Below, piece by piece: positions 47,452 to 61,948 of a stretch of 64,000 bases of DNA. Within the stretch, counting starts at the first letter, position 1. Each line of letters begins with the position of its first letter. The position numbers and the translations under genes were made by a program. This stretch comes from Endocalyx cinctus. Its lineage: Eukaryota; Ascomycota; Sordariomycetes; Amphisphaeriales; Apiosporaceae. The notes below the pieces were generated by a model, which was not told the origin of the DNA, ran no database searches, and worked only from the letters and a program-made list of their open reading frames with translations. Where the stretch lies: positions 930,001 through 994,000 of the forward strand of contig BCKC01000005.1 of NCBI GenBank assembly GCA_001600455.1, read 5' to 3'.

Positions 47452-48082
47452 ATGAGCATAGAAATAGAATATGACGATACGCGCGGCTCTCTCAGACAAG
47501 TTAAGCTAGAGCCGCTGCCGACGTGCCAGATGAAGGGACAGGGTCCAAATTTAGGCGATCTCCCACCTGAACTCCACTTCCTCATCGCGAAACAGCTCAT
47601 CTACCCGGACGCTCTTTCACTCAAACATACGTGCCGGTATTTTTCTCAGCTTGTCGACACGGGTGTCAAGCTGAAGGTCGCCTGGCTCATGGAGCGCCGC
47701 AGTCTGCATCTGGAGTGTCCCAACGATCGACGCTGCGATTTGGGTAGTGATCTGAAGTTTTGCAGAGGCAGTGTTAGGTTAGTCCTAAATACTTTATTTT
47801 TATGTCTACGTGTATATAGAGGTAGTATTCCGTTGCTAATTTCACGATAAATATAGACTCCTCATGCAGCGCCGCCGTGAGCATATAGAGTGCGAATCTC
47901 GGCCCGGTCTCGGGTGTCTGGTATATGGGACGGATCGCTGCATACATAGACCTAGTCCACGGCAAATGTGGAAGAAATGGTTACGTTCTCGCCTCACAAT
48001 CGAGCTGTGGTGGGTTCTTGTTGCCCTGGTGCCTGTTTTCTTCGGCCTGTTGTGGATGGCTCAGTTGGCAGGGCATGACTGA
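47452..48082 (+). CDS. Small F-box-like protein with C-terminal membrane anchor
   Basis: Two exons (47452-47777, 47857-48082) over a 79-bp intron (GTTAGT...TATAG) encode about 183 aa. The join reads GSVRLLMQRRREH. An F-box-like motif lies at about residues 36-75 (LGDLPPELHFLIAKQLIYPD then ALSLKHTCRYF). A cysteine-containing middle follows (ECPNDRRCDL, ECESRPGLGCLVYGTDRC). The C-terminus is a hydrophobic helix WWVLVALVPVFFGLLWMA (about 160-177) with only a few residues after it, as in tail-anchored proteins. The protein could tether an SCF-type ligase to a membrane. That is inference, and I do not know a characterised orthologue. Confidence 0.7.
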
Positions 48083-49812
48083 CTTTGAGGGCGGTTATGT
48101 GAGTGTCTGATTTGGTAATACCTAATTGCGTTGCTACTGTCTGCAGTGTAATGATGGATAGAATAATATGTAATGATAATATAATAAATAATAACTTTTT
48201 ATGTCGGCTATGATGTGAGTCCAGGAAGCTTTGCAGGTTAGCTCATCTTTCAGTTTATATATCCAGAGTCGACATCAAACAATCATCCAATCTACTAGGA
48301 GCTTATGACTTTCAAAACAAGTACCAGTAGACATTGTGTTTGAATCTGTTTTCGAGAAGTGATATAAATAGCGTGTATAATGTGGCCCTTGAATCAAAAT
48401 ACGATGCCGAACTTACAAAGTATCAATTTCAAAACAATCAAGTATTACGAGATGACTGCTACTAAGAAGGAGGGTAATAAATATGCTGTATGCATCTGTA
48501 TAAGTATTTATTGGATGATCATCAAAAGATATGCAAAGGAATGAGATTTCACGAACTTTAGTAGAGTCCTAGAGTCGATGAAATATAAAGTACCCTCTCT
48601 CCATTGGTTTAATCTGTTTGTTTATTATTGAAGAATACCTAAGCGAATATGTAAGGCGATGAGGGTGACGTCAGCGCCGTGAGTGATGTTCAGCTGAAAA
48701 CGAGACTGTCTTTTTTTTCTTGTGTGTATGTTTTCCCCCTCGTTTGATATTGTTGGAGATGCTACACAGCCTCTGTTGAGATTATTATCTTGATTGACCG
48801 ACTTTCAAACTGGATTTCCCTCGTAAAAGGAGGCAAAGTAGATGAAAAGGATAGGAAAGATAAAATAGATTTCTTTCACTGGCCTCGGTTTCATATCCCT
48901 TGTCTCCTGTTCCACTTGATGGAAATTCAATTTTAACAAGAGTTTCACTGATGAAATTTCATTTTCCATCTTAAAGCGAGAGATATATATTGTATATACA
49001 AATATTGTAGGTAACATGTTTTGAAGTGATTCACATAATACTTTTGCGTTCCTTACGTTCAATCATTATTAATCTGATATCCGTGGATATTGTTGGGTTG
49101 GGCATGTGTCTCTTTGAGACATGGGAGTGGCAGAGTGGGAGAGATAAACCCCGCTTTCTTTATTGTTCAGCTGCGTAAACCCTGTAAACCCTGTAAACCT
49201 TGTAAAAGTACTCGTAGTCTTAGTAGTTTTAGTAGTCTTAGTAGTCTAGGCTTGTAACTAATTAATCATTAGTATTGTATTTTCAGGGGCATTTTCGTGC
49301 TAAAGTAAAGAAACCCCTTCTGAAGATCTCCCCTAACTCCCTCTCTCTCTCTTATCGTTCTTATCGTATTTAGTTCGTTTTAGCGGTCAAATAGTCACTA
49401 GGTACATACTTTGTAGTTAATACGTCTCAAGGTCAATCGACCATCCCTCACTACGCTTTAAACATTTCCCAACACCTAAGATTTCAATGAATACCTGATC
49501 CTGATCTTGATCCTAAATGATCAACCTACTTATTCCCTAACCTTTTTTTTTTCTATCTAGTATAGTATTCTGGGGGAATTCAGTATCGTTCATTGCCTTC
49601 TACGCTGATTACCCTATTCTTCCATTTTTTCCCCCCAAGTTTACCTTCATTATCAAATTTGGTCTATCTGTCCATCGCTGCGTACCTGACCCTAGGACTT
49701 CACCGAGTCTCCCTACTTCTGCTGTATTGCGACAGTCACTACCTCGTATAGCGAACTCTTTCCAACCCAACTACATCAGCAGATCCCGTTCCATTTTTTT
49801 TTTTTTTAAAAA
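48083..49812. other. Intergenic region and probable long 5' leader of SCH9
   Basis: 1.7 kb with no supported gene. It contains short tandem arrays near 49175-49206 (TGTAAACCC type) and 49216-49250 (TAGTAGTCT type). The last ~450 bp are CT-rich, ending in a T run and A run right before the SCH9 ATG. This looks like a pyrimidine-rich promoter/leader. Confidence 0.5.
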
Positions 49813-52137
49813 ATGTCGTGGAAGCTCACCAAGAGTAAGTACCTAGGAGATATATCTATATTTATATATATCACCAATAATCTTTCAATATCACTTGTTA
49901 CTATACTGGGTGGAGGAATCCCTAAATTGGTCATTGGCCTGAGTTGCCCTACATGCGAATGGTTTAATTCTTCTGAATATGTATTTTTTACCTATACTAA
50001 CATGAAATTTTCCCAACAGAGCTGAAAGATACCCATCTGGGTCCTCTTGCCAACACATTTTCCAGAAATCCCTCTACATCAACTATCACGGATAAAGATG
50101 AGAAAGGTCTATTGCCGACCTCTTCTACCCCAACTCCCAGCGATAACGCAATTGGTTAGTGTTTCCCAGATTGATCCTACGTCTAATAAGAGGAGTCGTG
50201 CCTAACTTCTCTGGTTATACAGCTGCTTCGGAATCTATGGTACAAGAGCCCATTATCAAGCCCCCGAAACCTGGTATTTTGGTAGTTACCCTTCACGAAG
50301 GCCAGAATTTCTCTCTCCCCGAACAACATCGCAACGCGTTTGCCTCCCAACATCAAGGTTCTGTTTCGACCGGAAATCCCTTGAGCGCTGCTGGTTCAGT
50401 CCGTCCTGGCTCCTCCCAGAGATCCGCTGCAGGCTCTTTTATGAATGGCAGACCGCAGACGTCGGCCGGTGGTGCCTTTTCCGGCATTCCCTCTAACCAC
50501 GGTCGAATCTCGAGTAAGTGGTTACCTTACGCCTTGTTGGATTTCGACAAGGTTCAGGTCTTCGTCAACTCGGTATCCGGAAATCCCGAGAACCCTTTAT
50601 GGGCAGGTGACAACACCCAGTACAAGTTTGATGTTTCCAGAGTGACGGAACTCGTGGTTCATCTTTATATGCGCAATCCCAATGCGCCCCCGGGATCAGG
50701 TCGGAGTCAAGATATTTTCATTGGTGTGGCCCGCATCAACCCGAGATTCGAAGAGAAGCATACCTTTGTAGAGGATCCTAAGGCCAGCAAGAAAGATCGA
50801 GAGAAGGCTGCCGCCGAATTCTCGAGCAGAGAAAAAGGCTTGGGACTCAGTGGTGTGGATTGGGTTGACGTTCAGTACGGCACAGGAAAGTTGAAGATTG
50901 GCGTCGAATACGTCGAGAACCGAGCAGGCAAATTGAAGATCGAAGATTTTGAACTTCTCAAGGTCGTCGGTAAGGGTAGCTTCGGCAAGGTTATGCAGGT
51001 TCGAAAGAAAGATACCAACCGAATTTACGCGCTGAAGACAATTCGCAAGGCTCACATCATCTCCCGATCCGAAGTAGCTCACACGTTAGCCGAGAGATCG
51101 GTTCTCGCACAGATCAACAACCCCTTCATCGTACCGCTTAAGTTCACATTCCAATCGCCCGAGAAGCTCTACTTCGTTCTGGCCTTCGTGAACGGAGGTG
51201 AGCTTTTCCACCATCTTCAGAAGGAGCAGCGCTTTGACGTCAACCGTGCTCGTTTCTACACGGCGGAGCTTCTCTGTGCGCTCGAGTGCTTACACGGTTT
51301 CAACGTCATCTACCGTGATCTCAAGCCCGAAAATATCCTTCTTGATTACCAAGGCCACATTGCACTTTGCGATTTCGGTCTCTGCAAACTAGATATGAAG
51401 GACGAGGATCGGACTAACACTTTCTGCGGCACTCCAGAGTATCTTGCGCCGGAGCTCTTGATGGGCAAGGGATACAACAAGACGGTTGACTGGTGGACGC
51501 TAGGTGTTTTACTATACGAAATGCTGACGGGTTTGCCACCGTTCTACGACGAAAATACCAACGAAATGTATCGCAAGATTCTCTCGGAACCGCTACACTT
51601 CCCGAGCGCAGATGTCGTACCCCCTGCGGCGAAGGATCTTCTTACCAAACTTCTCAACCGCGACCCCGACGCCCGACTAGGCGCCGGTGGTAGCGCGGAG
51701 ATCAAAGCGCACCCTTTCTTCCATGCTATTGACTGGCGAAAGTTGTTACAGCGTAAATACGAGCCTACATTCAAGCCTAGCGTGGTAAGTATTCAACAGT
51801 ACTCTTTCTTGCTCCTCTCTTTTTTCTTGATCTAAACTCGTCCCCCTCCCCCCTCCTACCCCTATCCCGCCTTTTTTTTGCCTTCAGGTATTTTGCACTA
51901 TGTAACTTGGGTGACTAATCAAATTTCTAGGCTGATGCTTTGGATACGGCCAATTTCGACCCCGAATTCACCTCGGAGGCACCTCAGGATTCCTACGTAG
52001 AGGGCCCAGTTCTGTCACAGACGATGCAGAATCAGTTTGCGGGTTTCAGTTACAACCGCCCAATTGCCGGATTAGGAGATGCTGGAGGAAGTGTGAAAGA
52101 CCCGTCATTTGTAGGTAGCATTCAAGATCGAAGATAA
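49813..52137 (+). CDS. SCH9: AGC-family protein kinase, SCH9 type (C2 + kinase)
   Basis: Four exons (49813-49834, 50020-50154, 50223-51784, 51931-52137) encode about 641 aa. The first exon is only 22 bp, followed by introns of 185, 68 and 146 bp. A C2-like region spans about residues 70-270 (GILVVTLHEGQNFSLPEQ, PYALLDFDKVQVFVNS, VDWVDVQYGTGKLKIGVEYV). The kinase domain runs about 294-552: GKGSFGKV (P-loop), YALKTIRK (Lys), YRDLKPENILL, DFG and activation loop TNTFCGTPEYLAPE. The tail has the AGC turn motif (LSQTMQ, Thr604) and hydrophobic motif FAGFSY (Ser613). Sch9 is the TORC1 effector in yeast, controlling growth and ageing; orthologues in moulds affect growth, conidiation and stress. Activation by PDK1 and TORC1 is expected from the conserved sites. 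Confidence 0.95.
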
Positions 52138-55505
<3,368 letters not shown>

Positions 55506-55916
55506 AGGTTAGCCCCCACAGGACTCCCCCAACAGAACGAGCGGACAGCTCTGGGGGAGCCAAAATCCAGGTTATAATAAATATAAGAGGCAAGAATGAA
55601 ACGAAGAGCGCATAGACAGATATGGGGCGCACATTAATTTTGGTCAGGGTGCAAAGGAACTTCAAGTACGGGAGGAATGAAACATCGTCCCCGTTGGTCT
55701 ACGCAGTATGACTCATGTAGAACATTTCGGTAAAAAAAAGAAAAAAAGAAAAACATAAATATAAAAAGAAAAGAAAAAGCCGAGTGTCAAGAAGTAATGA
55801 TCCTTGCTACAGAGTGATGTTTAATCGATATTACCCAATATACAGATTTACACAGAATAAGCAATGAAAATATAGTTAAGCTTGCTGTTATCTGTAGATG
55901 CATGAATACGCCAAGT
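55506..55916. other. Intergenic spacer between convergent genes
   Basis: 411 bp between the PGI and peptidase 3' ends. It is A-rich around 55733-55780. Nothing coding is seen. Confidence 0.5.
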
Positions 55917-57518
55917 TTATAATTCATCCCCTCTGACCCGACTTCTTGTCAAAAACGTTCGTTGCTTATCAGGCGGTTGATCGGGGTCGAAGCCGACAAG
56001 ACAATTCACCGTTTCGGCCCCCTCACCAGGATCATTAATCAGGTTGCTATCCTCGGGAGGGTCTTTCCAACTACCAGTCAACTTGATATAGCTATCGAGA
56101 GCTTGTACCATGCTCTCCCCTATATCTAGTGCTCGGCTAGCACGAGAATGTGAATAGTGCGTGAGTAATTTCTTAGCTGCCTGCGTATTTTCCTCGCCTC
56201 CCTTTTCCAGGAGAGCGCGCGCACCACCCTCGACCCACGACAAGTCAGCTACCGACTCGTTCTCGAACCCGACGAGCATGTCAGTTATCATGGGCAAAAA
56301 GTCGTCGGGGGACGAGCAGACGTAGTAGAGCACACGCTTGAAGAGGCGGGCCGCGAAGAGCGTGGCTTCTTGGAGCTGAAACCCCGTGGCCAGAAACGTG
56401 GACGACGCGCCGGAAGTGAGGTACCGGTGAACGCCGAACTCGGGCGGTATCGAATTGATTCCGAGCCAGTAGGGCACGAAGGGCGCGGTGACGGACCCGG
56501 TAGGCGCGTTCCATACGCGGAGCAGATCGGGCGCGTCCGCGGTATCGTTGTGCAGACGTACTACTTGGCCGTACCCGGCCTCGTCGTCGGCGATGCGGTG
56601 GTCGCGCACGCGGCGCATCAATTTCTGCTCGGTTAAGGGGTACATCTTCGCCGTCGCCTCCTCGAGCCGGGCTTGGGACATGTATTTAAACCCGCCGTCG
56701 CGGGCGGTGTACCCTTCGCCTTGCATGCCGTAGACGTCGAAGATGTTGAACTCCTTTCCGGCATCCGGATCCCACCACCCTTGCTCGACGGCGAAATCGA
56801 CGAGATGCTCCGCCCCCATGTAATTCGTGTTATTGCCCCGGGGGTAAAAGTCCAAGGGAAAAGACTCGATATACCCGGGATACAGGACCTTCACCTCGTC
56901 CGCCCGCAACCTCTGCGCGGCCCACAATCTCTTCCCGCCCCCGAACTGCCACACCACCCACCCTTCGGTCCTATCGGCGATCAGATGCGAGTTTCCGCCG
57001 CCGTCGTAATCGGCGTATCCGTACTTGCGAATCAAATCGCCGATCAGCCGCACGCCCTCCCGCGCGGTGGACGCCCGCTCGAGGACCCGCCGCGCGAGGT
57101 CGCTGTACGTGAGCCCTCGCTGCGGAACGGCCGTCATACCGATCAGGTCCAGCCGGTTGGGCGCCCAGACGTCCCTCACCGCCACGCCCTTTTCGTTCAC
57201 GCCGCCGTTGGTTAGCGGCGGAGGAAACCCGGCGTACGAGGTATACTCCATGCTCGCGTACCGGAAGGTCCGGGCGACTTGGGGGATGCGGATGAGCTCC
57301 CCCGGGATGGCGGCCGAGGCGGTGACCCCGACGGGGATGGTCTCGTCCGGTGCGTGGGTGGCCGAGGGGAAGATTCGGAGAAAATGCGATGATGGTTCCT
57401 CGCCGGTGCCGCCGATAAGGACGGAGGAGTCGGCCGTGAGGGAGGAGCCGACGTAGAAGGCGTAGCTCGCTTGCACCGGGGTGGAGAGGAGGGATGCGAG
57501 AAGTAATATGTGATACAT
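55917..57518 (-). CDS. Secreted peptidase C69 (dipeptidase A) family protein lacking the usual N-terminal Cys
   Basis: A single exon of 533 aa. A signal peptide (residues 1-17, ending TPVQA) precedes SYAFYVGSSLTADSSVLIGG, the start of a C69-type Ntn-hydrolase domain. Family stretches follow: IPGELIRIPQVARTFRY, PLTNGGVNEKGVAVRDVWA, REGVRLIGDLIRKYGYADY, SHLIADRTEGWVVWQFGGG and VEQGWWDPDAGKEFNIFDVY. C69 peptidases normally use an N-terminal Cys exposed by processing. Here the first Cys in the protein is residue 401. Cleavage after Ala17 would expose Ser18 (codon 57467-57465) instead. The gene is GC-rich compared with its surroundings. Whether it is a serine-type variant or an inactive homologue is open. 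Confidence 0.83.
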   Translation of the reverse strand: MYHILLLASLLSTPVQASYAFYVGSSLTADSSVLIGGTGEEPSSHFLRIFPSATHAPDETIPVGVTASAAIPGELIRIPQVARTFRYASMEYTSYAGFPPPLTNGGVNEKGVAVRDVWAPNRLDLIGMTAVPQRGLTYSDLARRVLERASTAREGVRLIGDLIRKYGYADYDGGGNSHLIADRTEGWVVWQFGGGKRLWAAQRLRADEVKVLYPGYIESFPLDFYPRGNNTNYMGAEHLVDFAVEQGWWDPDAGKEFNIFDVYGMQGEGYTARDGGFKYMSQARLEEATAKMYPLTEQKLMRRVRDHRIADDEAGYGQVVRLHNDTADAPDLLRVWNAPTGSVTAPFVPYWLGINSIPPEFGVHRYLTSGASSTFLATGFQLQEATLFAARLFKRVLYYVCSSPDDFLPMITDMLVGFENESVADLSWVEGGARALLEKGGEENTQAAKKLLTHYSHSRASRALDIGESMVQALDSYIKLTGSWKDPPEDSNLINDPGEGAETVNCLVGFDPDQPPDKQRTFLTRSRVRGDEL

Positions 57519-60428
57519 TTTGCAGATAGTGGTGGTGATAATGTTTACGTCTAGCTACAATGACTCGTGGGTAACAAGGTTGCAATTTGACGTCATTTCT
57601 TTCACGTTAAAGCAAGTTACCTTGTATTTTTTTTTTTTTGTCTCATATCTTAGAACTCATATCATTCATGAATATAAGCATCAATCATGTGTTTGTCTTA
57701 TAGTATTAGGTCCAACTTTTATTTCCGTTATCGAGACGTTAAAGACGATTAAGTCCAAAATGATATGAAGTGGGATTAGATTTCTTGGCTTGATAAGGCG
57801 GAGGAGAAGCTTGGGGTGGAGTCTAGGTAAGGGTCACCAGCGTGGATGCCGATCTTGTTTTCTTTTGCCCTTCTTGAACTGTCACTTAACGGGCCCTAAA
57901 AAGGGTAGATATGTTTTTATCAGCTCAATCATTTTATATTGAAAGTCTCAAGAAGAAACTTCGTATTTCAGCTACAACTTTTGGACTTGTTTAGCTCCTA
58001 ATCACTTGATGATCAACTTTTCTCTTCTCATATATATATGATTCCAAAACAAAGACGGGCTACAAGAATCAAAAATATAATAAGGTAATGATACATAATG
58101 TACAGACTTTCGAGAAGGTAACATATTTACTTTATAAAATTGAAAACACTACCGAAGCTATTACCGTTACGGACAACATCCTCAACTCCTCGGTGGTAGT
58201 GACTACCACCCTTTACCCCATAAAGTATGCCATAGAGCAAGGAGAGTAGCCTTGAGCCAGGCCATTGGCTCGCTATCTCTTCCGGGTTCATACTTGGATT
58301 CTGAAATGAACGTTGAAACGATCGCTACCGCTGCTCCCATGCTCGGCGGGGTTTGGCACGATCGTGACACCATTTTATAAAGTCGTGACATCAGACCGGA
58401 AGGCGAAATACATAGAAAAGATGAGATTACCCCAACCTCGATCTACATCGATGTATGCTGTGCTGTGGGAACTATTCGTAATGAGTGGTCGTATTATACC
58501 TCCTCCTCGGACGGCCGGCGTGTGTTGAACCCCGCTGTTAAGGGGTATACGTGATCCCAGAAAGTCGGGGAAGGCAAGGTTCAGGTTTGCTTATGAAGCG
58601 GGGTGCGCGCCTCGATCTGACAAGTAAATTAACAAGAGGAAAGGAGACAAACCTTACCTAGCAGCTGAAGAATTAAGTATCGGACAAGGTGTATGTGTGA
58701 TAGCTTTACGAAGGGAGAGGAAGAGGCACATGTCACTTTCGAAATTATGTTCTTTTGAACCAAATGAGATCAAATCAAACCAGACCAAATCATTGATTCT
58801 TGAGTAGAAATCAGATAATGCATGAGACTATGTTTAGATATGCTTATTGTAGTAGATAGATACTAGAAAGAATTTGAGATGACCGTTGACTTACCGAGGA
58901 ACTAAGTAAGTTAGTTAACCTAACTGCCCAGCCCTCAGACCCACGGAGCTACTGTATGTCACTATGGAAAGGGGTTACGCTTTCGTTACAACTTTGGTTA
59001 AGGGTGTCCCCGAACAAATTCTTCTCCTATAGGGTTAATTTTGGCATCATTTCTGCTGCTTCTACGTGTACATAGTAGTATAATGTACATATACGTGTCT
59101 GTCTTGTAGGACAAACCGGGGATATCCATGGTTATTCGCAAGTGAAAGGTGGATTATCACAATCTTCTCCGCATCCCACTATTCCACATGCTTCGTATTT
59201 CTGGTTGGTGGTGATGGATACCGGTAGGATTTACTAACCCGCAATACCGAATTTACATCCATGACCTCGACGGCGATTCGTCACTTGATATCCGAACGTT
59301 ATTAAGAAATTGTTGGTGATACCTTAATCCCCTTTCTTTCTTGGATATACCCCGCCCGAGATTGTACGTATTATTAGTATATATTAGATAATTAACTAAT
59401 GGCATTGAAGTAGGTAGTAAGTATAGATATATTTATCTCAGCTCCCTAGGCAGATATACTTATCTAAGCTACACTTATTGGTGGTAATGATGGTTGCTAT
59501 TATCGAGTGTACCATGAGAGTGATAGTGATACGCCGAGTCGACTAACGAAGAAATGGTGAGATTTTTTTAGTGACAAGACTTGAGACTTGGTGTATAAGG
59601 ACTGAAACCCAGAGGGATGGTTCGATTCTAGTTATAATGGTCATACACTGCCGAGATTCATCTATACTAATTAATTTAACCAGATTAAACAAGTAGAGAA
59701 GATATCTTCGGAATGGAATCACACCGAATCCAAAGACTGAAGCCAGAATTATGTTTATGTTACTATATAAAACTATAGAAATATATAAGATTATATAAAA
59801 CAAACTACTTGGCAGTCCACTGTTAGTACGTATGAAATAAATACATAGTAAATACTTAAGTACATAGTAAAATACCTATCTAGTATATTTCAGGAATAAT
59901 TACGTGTATACGCTAAATGTATGGAACTTTGGACCCCTGAAAAAAAAAGCCAGAAGTTAGTTAGATTCGACATCCAAGTCAAATGATCTTCTACTGAATT
60001 GCCTTCTGAGATTGGTGAAACTTGCATGTCGGGCCATTCATTCGTTATATGATTTCAAGCCTTAGATGATATTCTCGTGAGTTTTTTTTTTATAGCGTTA
60101 CTTCAATATCAGGCATTCGGCATGTTCTTTGAACTCTCTTTCTTCTTGCTTAAATAGACCCTCTTTCCCGGCTCTTGGATACGTTACATCCGCCACTCTC
60201 TTATATATTATATTCAGTACATTATAGAACCATCATATATACACACACTCATACATACACACGCATATACATAAACGTTTGGAACCCCTCTCCAAAAAAA
60301 AAAAAAAAAAAAAAAAGTATTCTGTACGACGAAGTCATATTCATTCTTTCCTCCCACTTCACCAAGCACGGGTTTACCTCGATATCTTTCGTCAAAGATT
60401 TAATTTCTACACCACCATATCTCCAACC
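57519..60428. other. Gene-poor divergent region
   Basis: 2.9 kb between the divergent peptidase and alcohol dehydrogenase genes. It is AT-rich with a T run near 57627-57640, (TA)n near 58030, a weak inverted repeat near 58534-58552 and a 24-nt A run at 60294-60317 in the likely ADH leader. Small frames (58203-58528, 59543-59803) have no recognisable content. Confidence 0.5.
60294..60317. repeat. Poly-A tract (24 nt) in likely ADH 5' leader
   Basis: It ends 111 nt before the ADH start codon. An upstream in-frame ATG at 60279 would translate it as poly-Lys, which argues against that start. Confidence 0.8.
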
Positions 60429-61602
60429 ATGAAGGCCTTAGTGTACGCGGGTTTGAATAAGACCGAGATCCGGGAGGTCCCGGTTCCGGTCATATCGAAC
60501 CCCACCGACGCCATCGTCAAGATGACCAAGACCACCATCTGCGGGACAGACCTGCACATCCGCAAAGGCGACGTCAGCACGTGCGCCACAGGTCGAATCC
60601 TCGGCCACGAGGGCGTGGGCATCATCTCCGAGGTCGGGTCCTCCGTCTCCCGGTTCAAGGCCGGCGATCGCGTCCTCATCTCTTGCATCTCCTCCTGCAG
60701 CACCTGCGATTTCTGCCGTCGGAGCTTACACTCGCACTGCCGCTCCGGCGGATGGATCCTGGGCCACACCGTCGACGGTACCCAAGCCGAGTACGTTCGC
60801 ATACCCCACGCCGACACGAGCTTGTACGCCGTACCGGCCGGCGTCGACGAGGGCGCCCTGACTATCATGAGCGATACCTTCCCCACGGGTTACGAGTGCG
60901 GTGTCATCCGGGGTCAGGTCAGACCGGGATCGACCGTCGTCATCGTCGGCGCCGGACCCATCGGTCTCGCCGCTCTATGTACGGCGCAGATGTATACCCC
61001 CGAGTGCATCATCGTCGTCGATATGGACACCAACCGGCTCAAGGCCGCTTCCGATATGGGCGCCGATCACGTCATCGAGCCCAGGTCGGAAGATGCGGTG
61101 GCGAAGATCATGTCCCTCACCGATGGGCTGGGCTGCGATACCGTCATCGAGGCCGTCGGTATCCCCGCTACCTTCGAGCTTTGCCAAAAGTTGCTGGCTC
61201 CCGGTGGTGTGTTGGCCAATGTTGGTGTGCATGGTACTAAGGTTGACCTGCACTTAGAGGATCTCTGGTCTCGTAGTATCGGTAAGTATATAATATAAAT
61301 CCGACCCGAACAAGATTCAAGGAACGAAATACTGATCATTATCCGTACAGCAATCACCACGAGTCTCGTTAGCGCGAACTCGACTTCAATGCTCCTCAAG
61401 TTATTGGAATCTGGAAAGATACAGCCTGAAAAGATGATCACGCATAGTAAGTTTCATAATACAACATAATTAAATCGAGAAATTTACTAACAAATGTCAC
61501 TCTTTAGCATTCAAGTTTAGCGAAATGGACAAGGCGTATGAGACCTTCGGCGCAGCTTCGGCTCACGGAGCTCTCAAAGTAGTTATTGATATGGAATCTT
61601 GA
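60429..61602 (+). CDS. Zinc-dependent alcohol dehydrogenase (MDR superfamily)
   Basis: Three exons (60429-61281, 61351-61446, 61508-61602) encode about 347 aa. Introns are 69 and 61 bp with GTAAGT donors. The GroES-like domain has catalytic-zinc ligands Cys38 (ICGTDLH) and His60-Glu61 (GHEG), and the structural-zinc set Cys90, Cys93, Cys96, Cys104. The Rossmann motif is VIVGAGPIGLAAL. The protein ends FGAASAHGALKVVIDMES. The start at 60429 (ACC-ATG-AAG, MKALVYAGLN) fits the family better than the upstream in-frame ATG before the poly-A tract. It would oxidise an alcohol (or reduce an aldehyde) with NAD(P); the substrate is not evident. The gene is convergent with the HET gene. Confidence 0.92.
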
Positions 61603-61948
61603 TGTGCATCAATGCGATATACCCCCCGAATGCTTCTTTTTCGATTCATTTTTATGTTTGACTCAATTCTGTATAGAGAAGCGTTGTGATTTGAGCTCTG
61701 TTACATCGACGCACGGGAAAGGATTGGCTTCTCCCTCATTAGCATTAGCGGAATATTGAATAATTACGTATTGTTAAGCATTGTTCGTGTTTTACTATAC
61801 CTGACATCTTACCTGGGTGTATATTATTGCCTCAGATTGACGTAATTTTATACATAGTTATACTGAGTAGTCTACGACTTAAAAGTTAAGTATTCTGGCA
61901 TTGCTGAAACTTGGTATCCTATAAATGACCACCTAGCTTACGCTGTAA
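61603..61948. other. Intergenic spacer between convergent genes
   Basis: 346 bp between the ADH and HET gene 3' ends. Nothing coding is seen. Confidence 0.5.

Noticed and set aside
56673..57456. Long plus-strand frames antisense to the C69 peptidase
   Set aside because: GC-rich shadow frames with Arg/Pro-rich composition. The minus strand carries the recognisable family.
60279..60428. N-terminal extension of the ADH with a poly-Lys run
   Set aside because: It translates the poly-A tract of the leader. The ATG at 60429 has better context and gives the normal family N-terminus.
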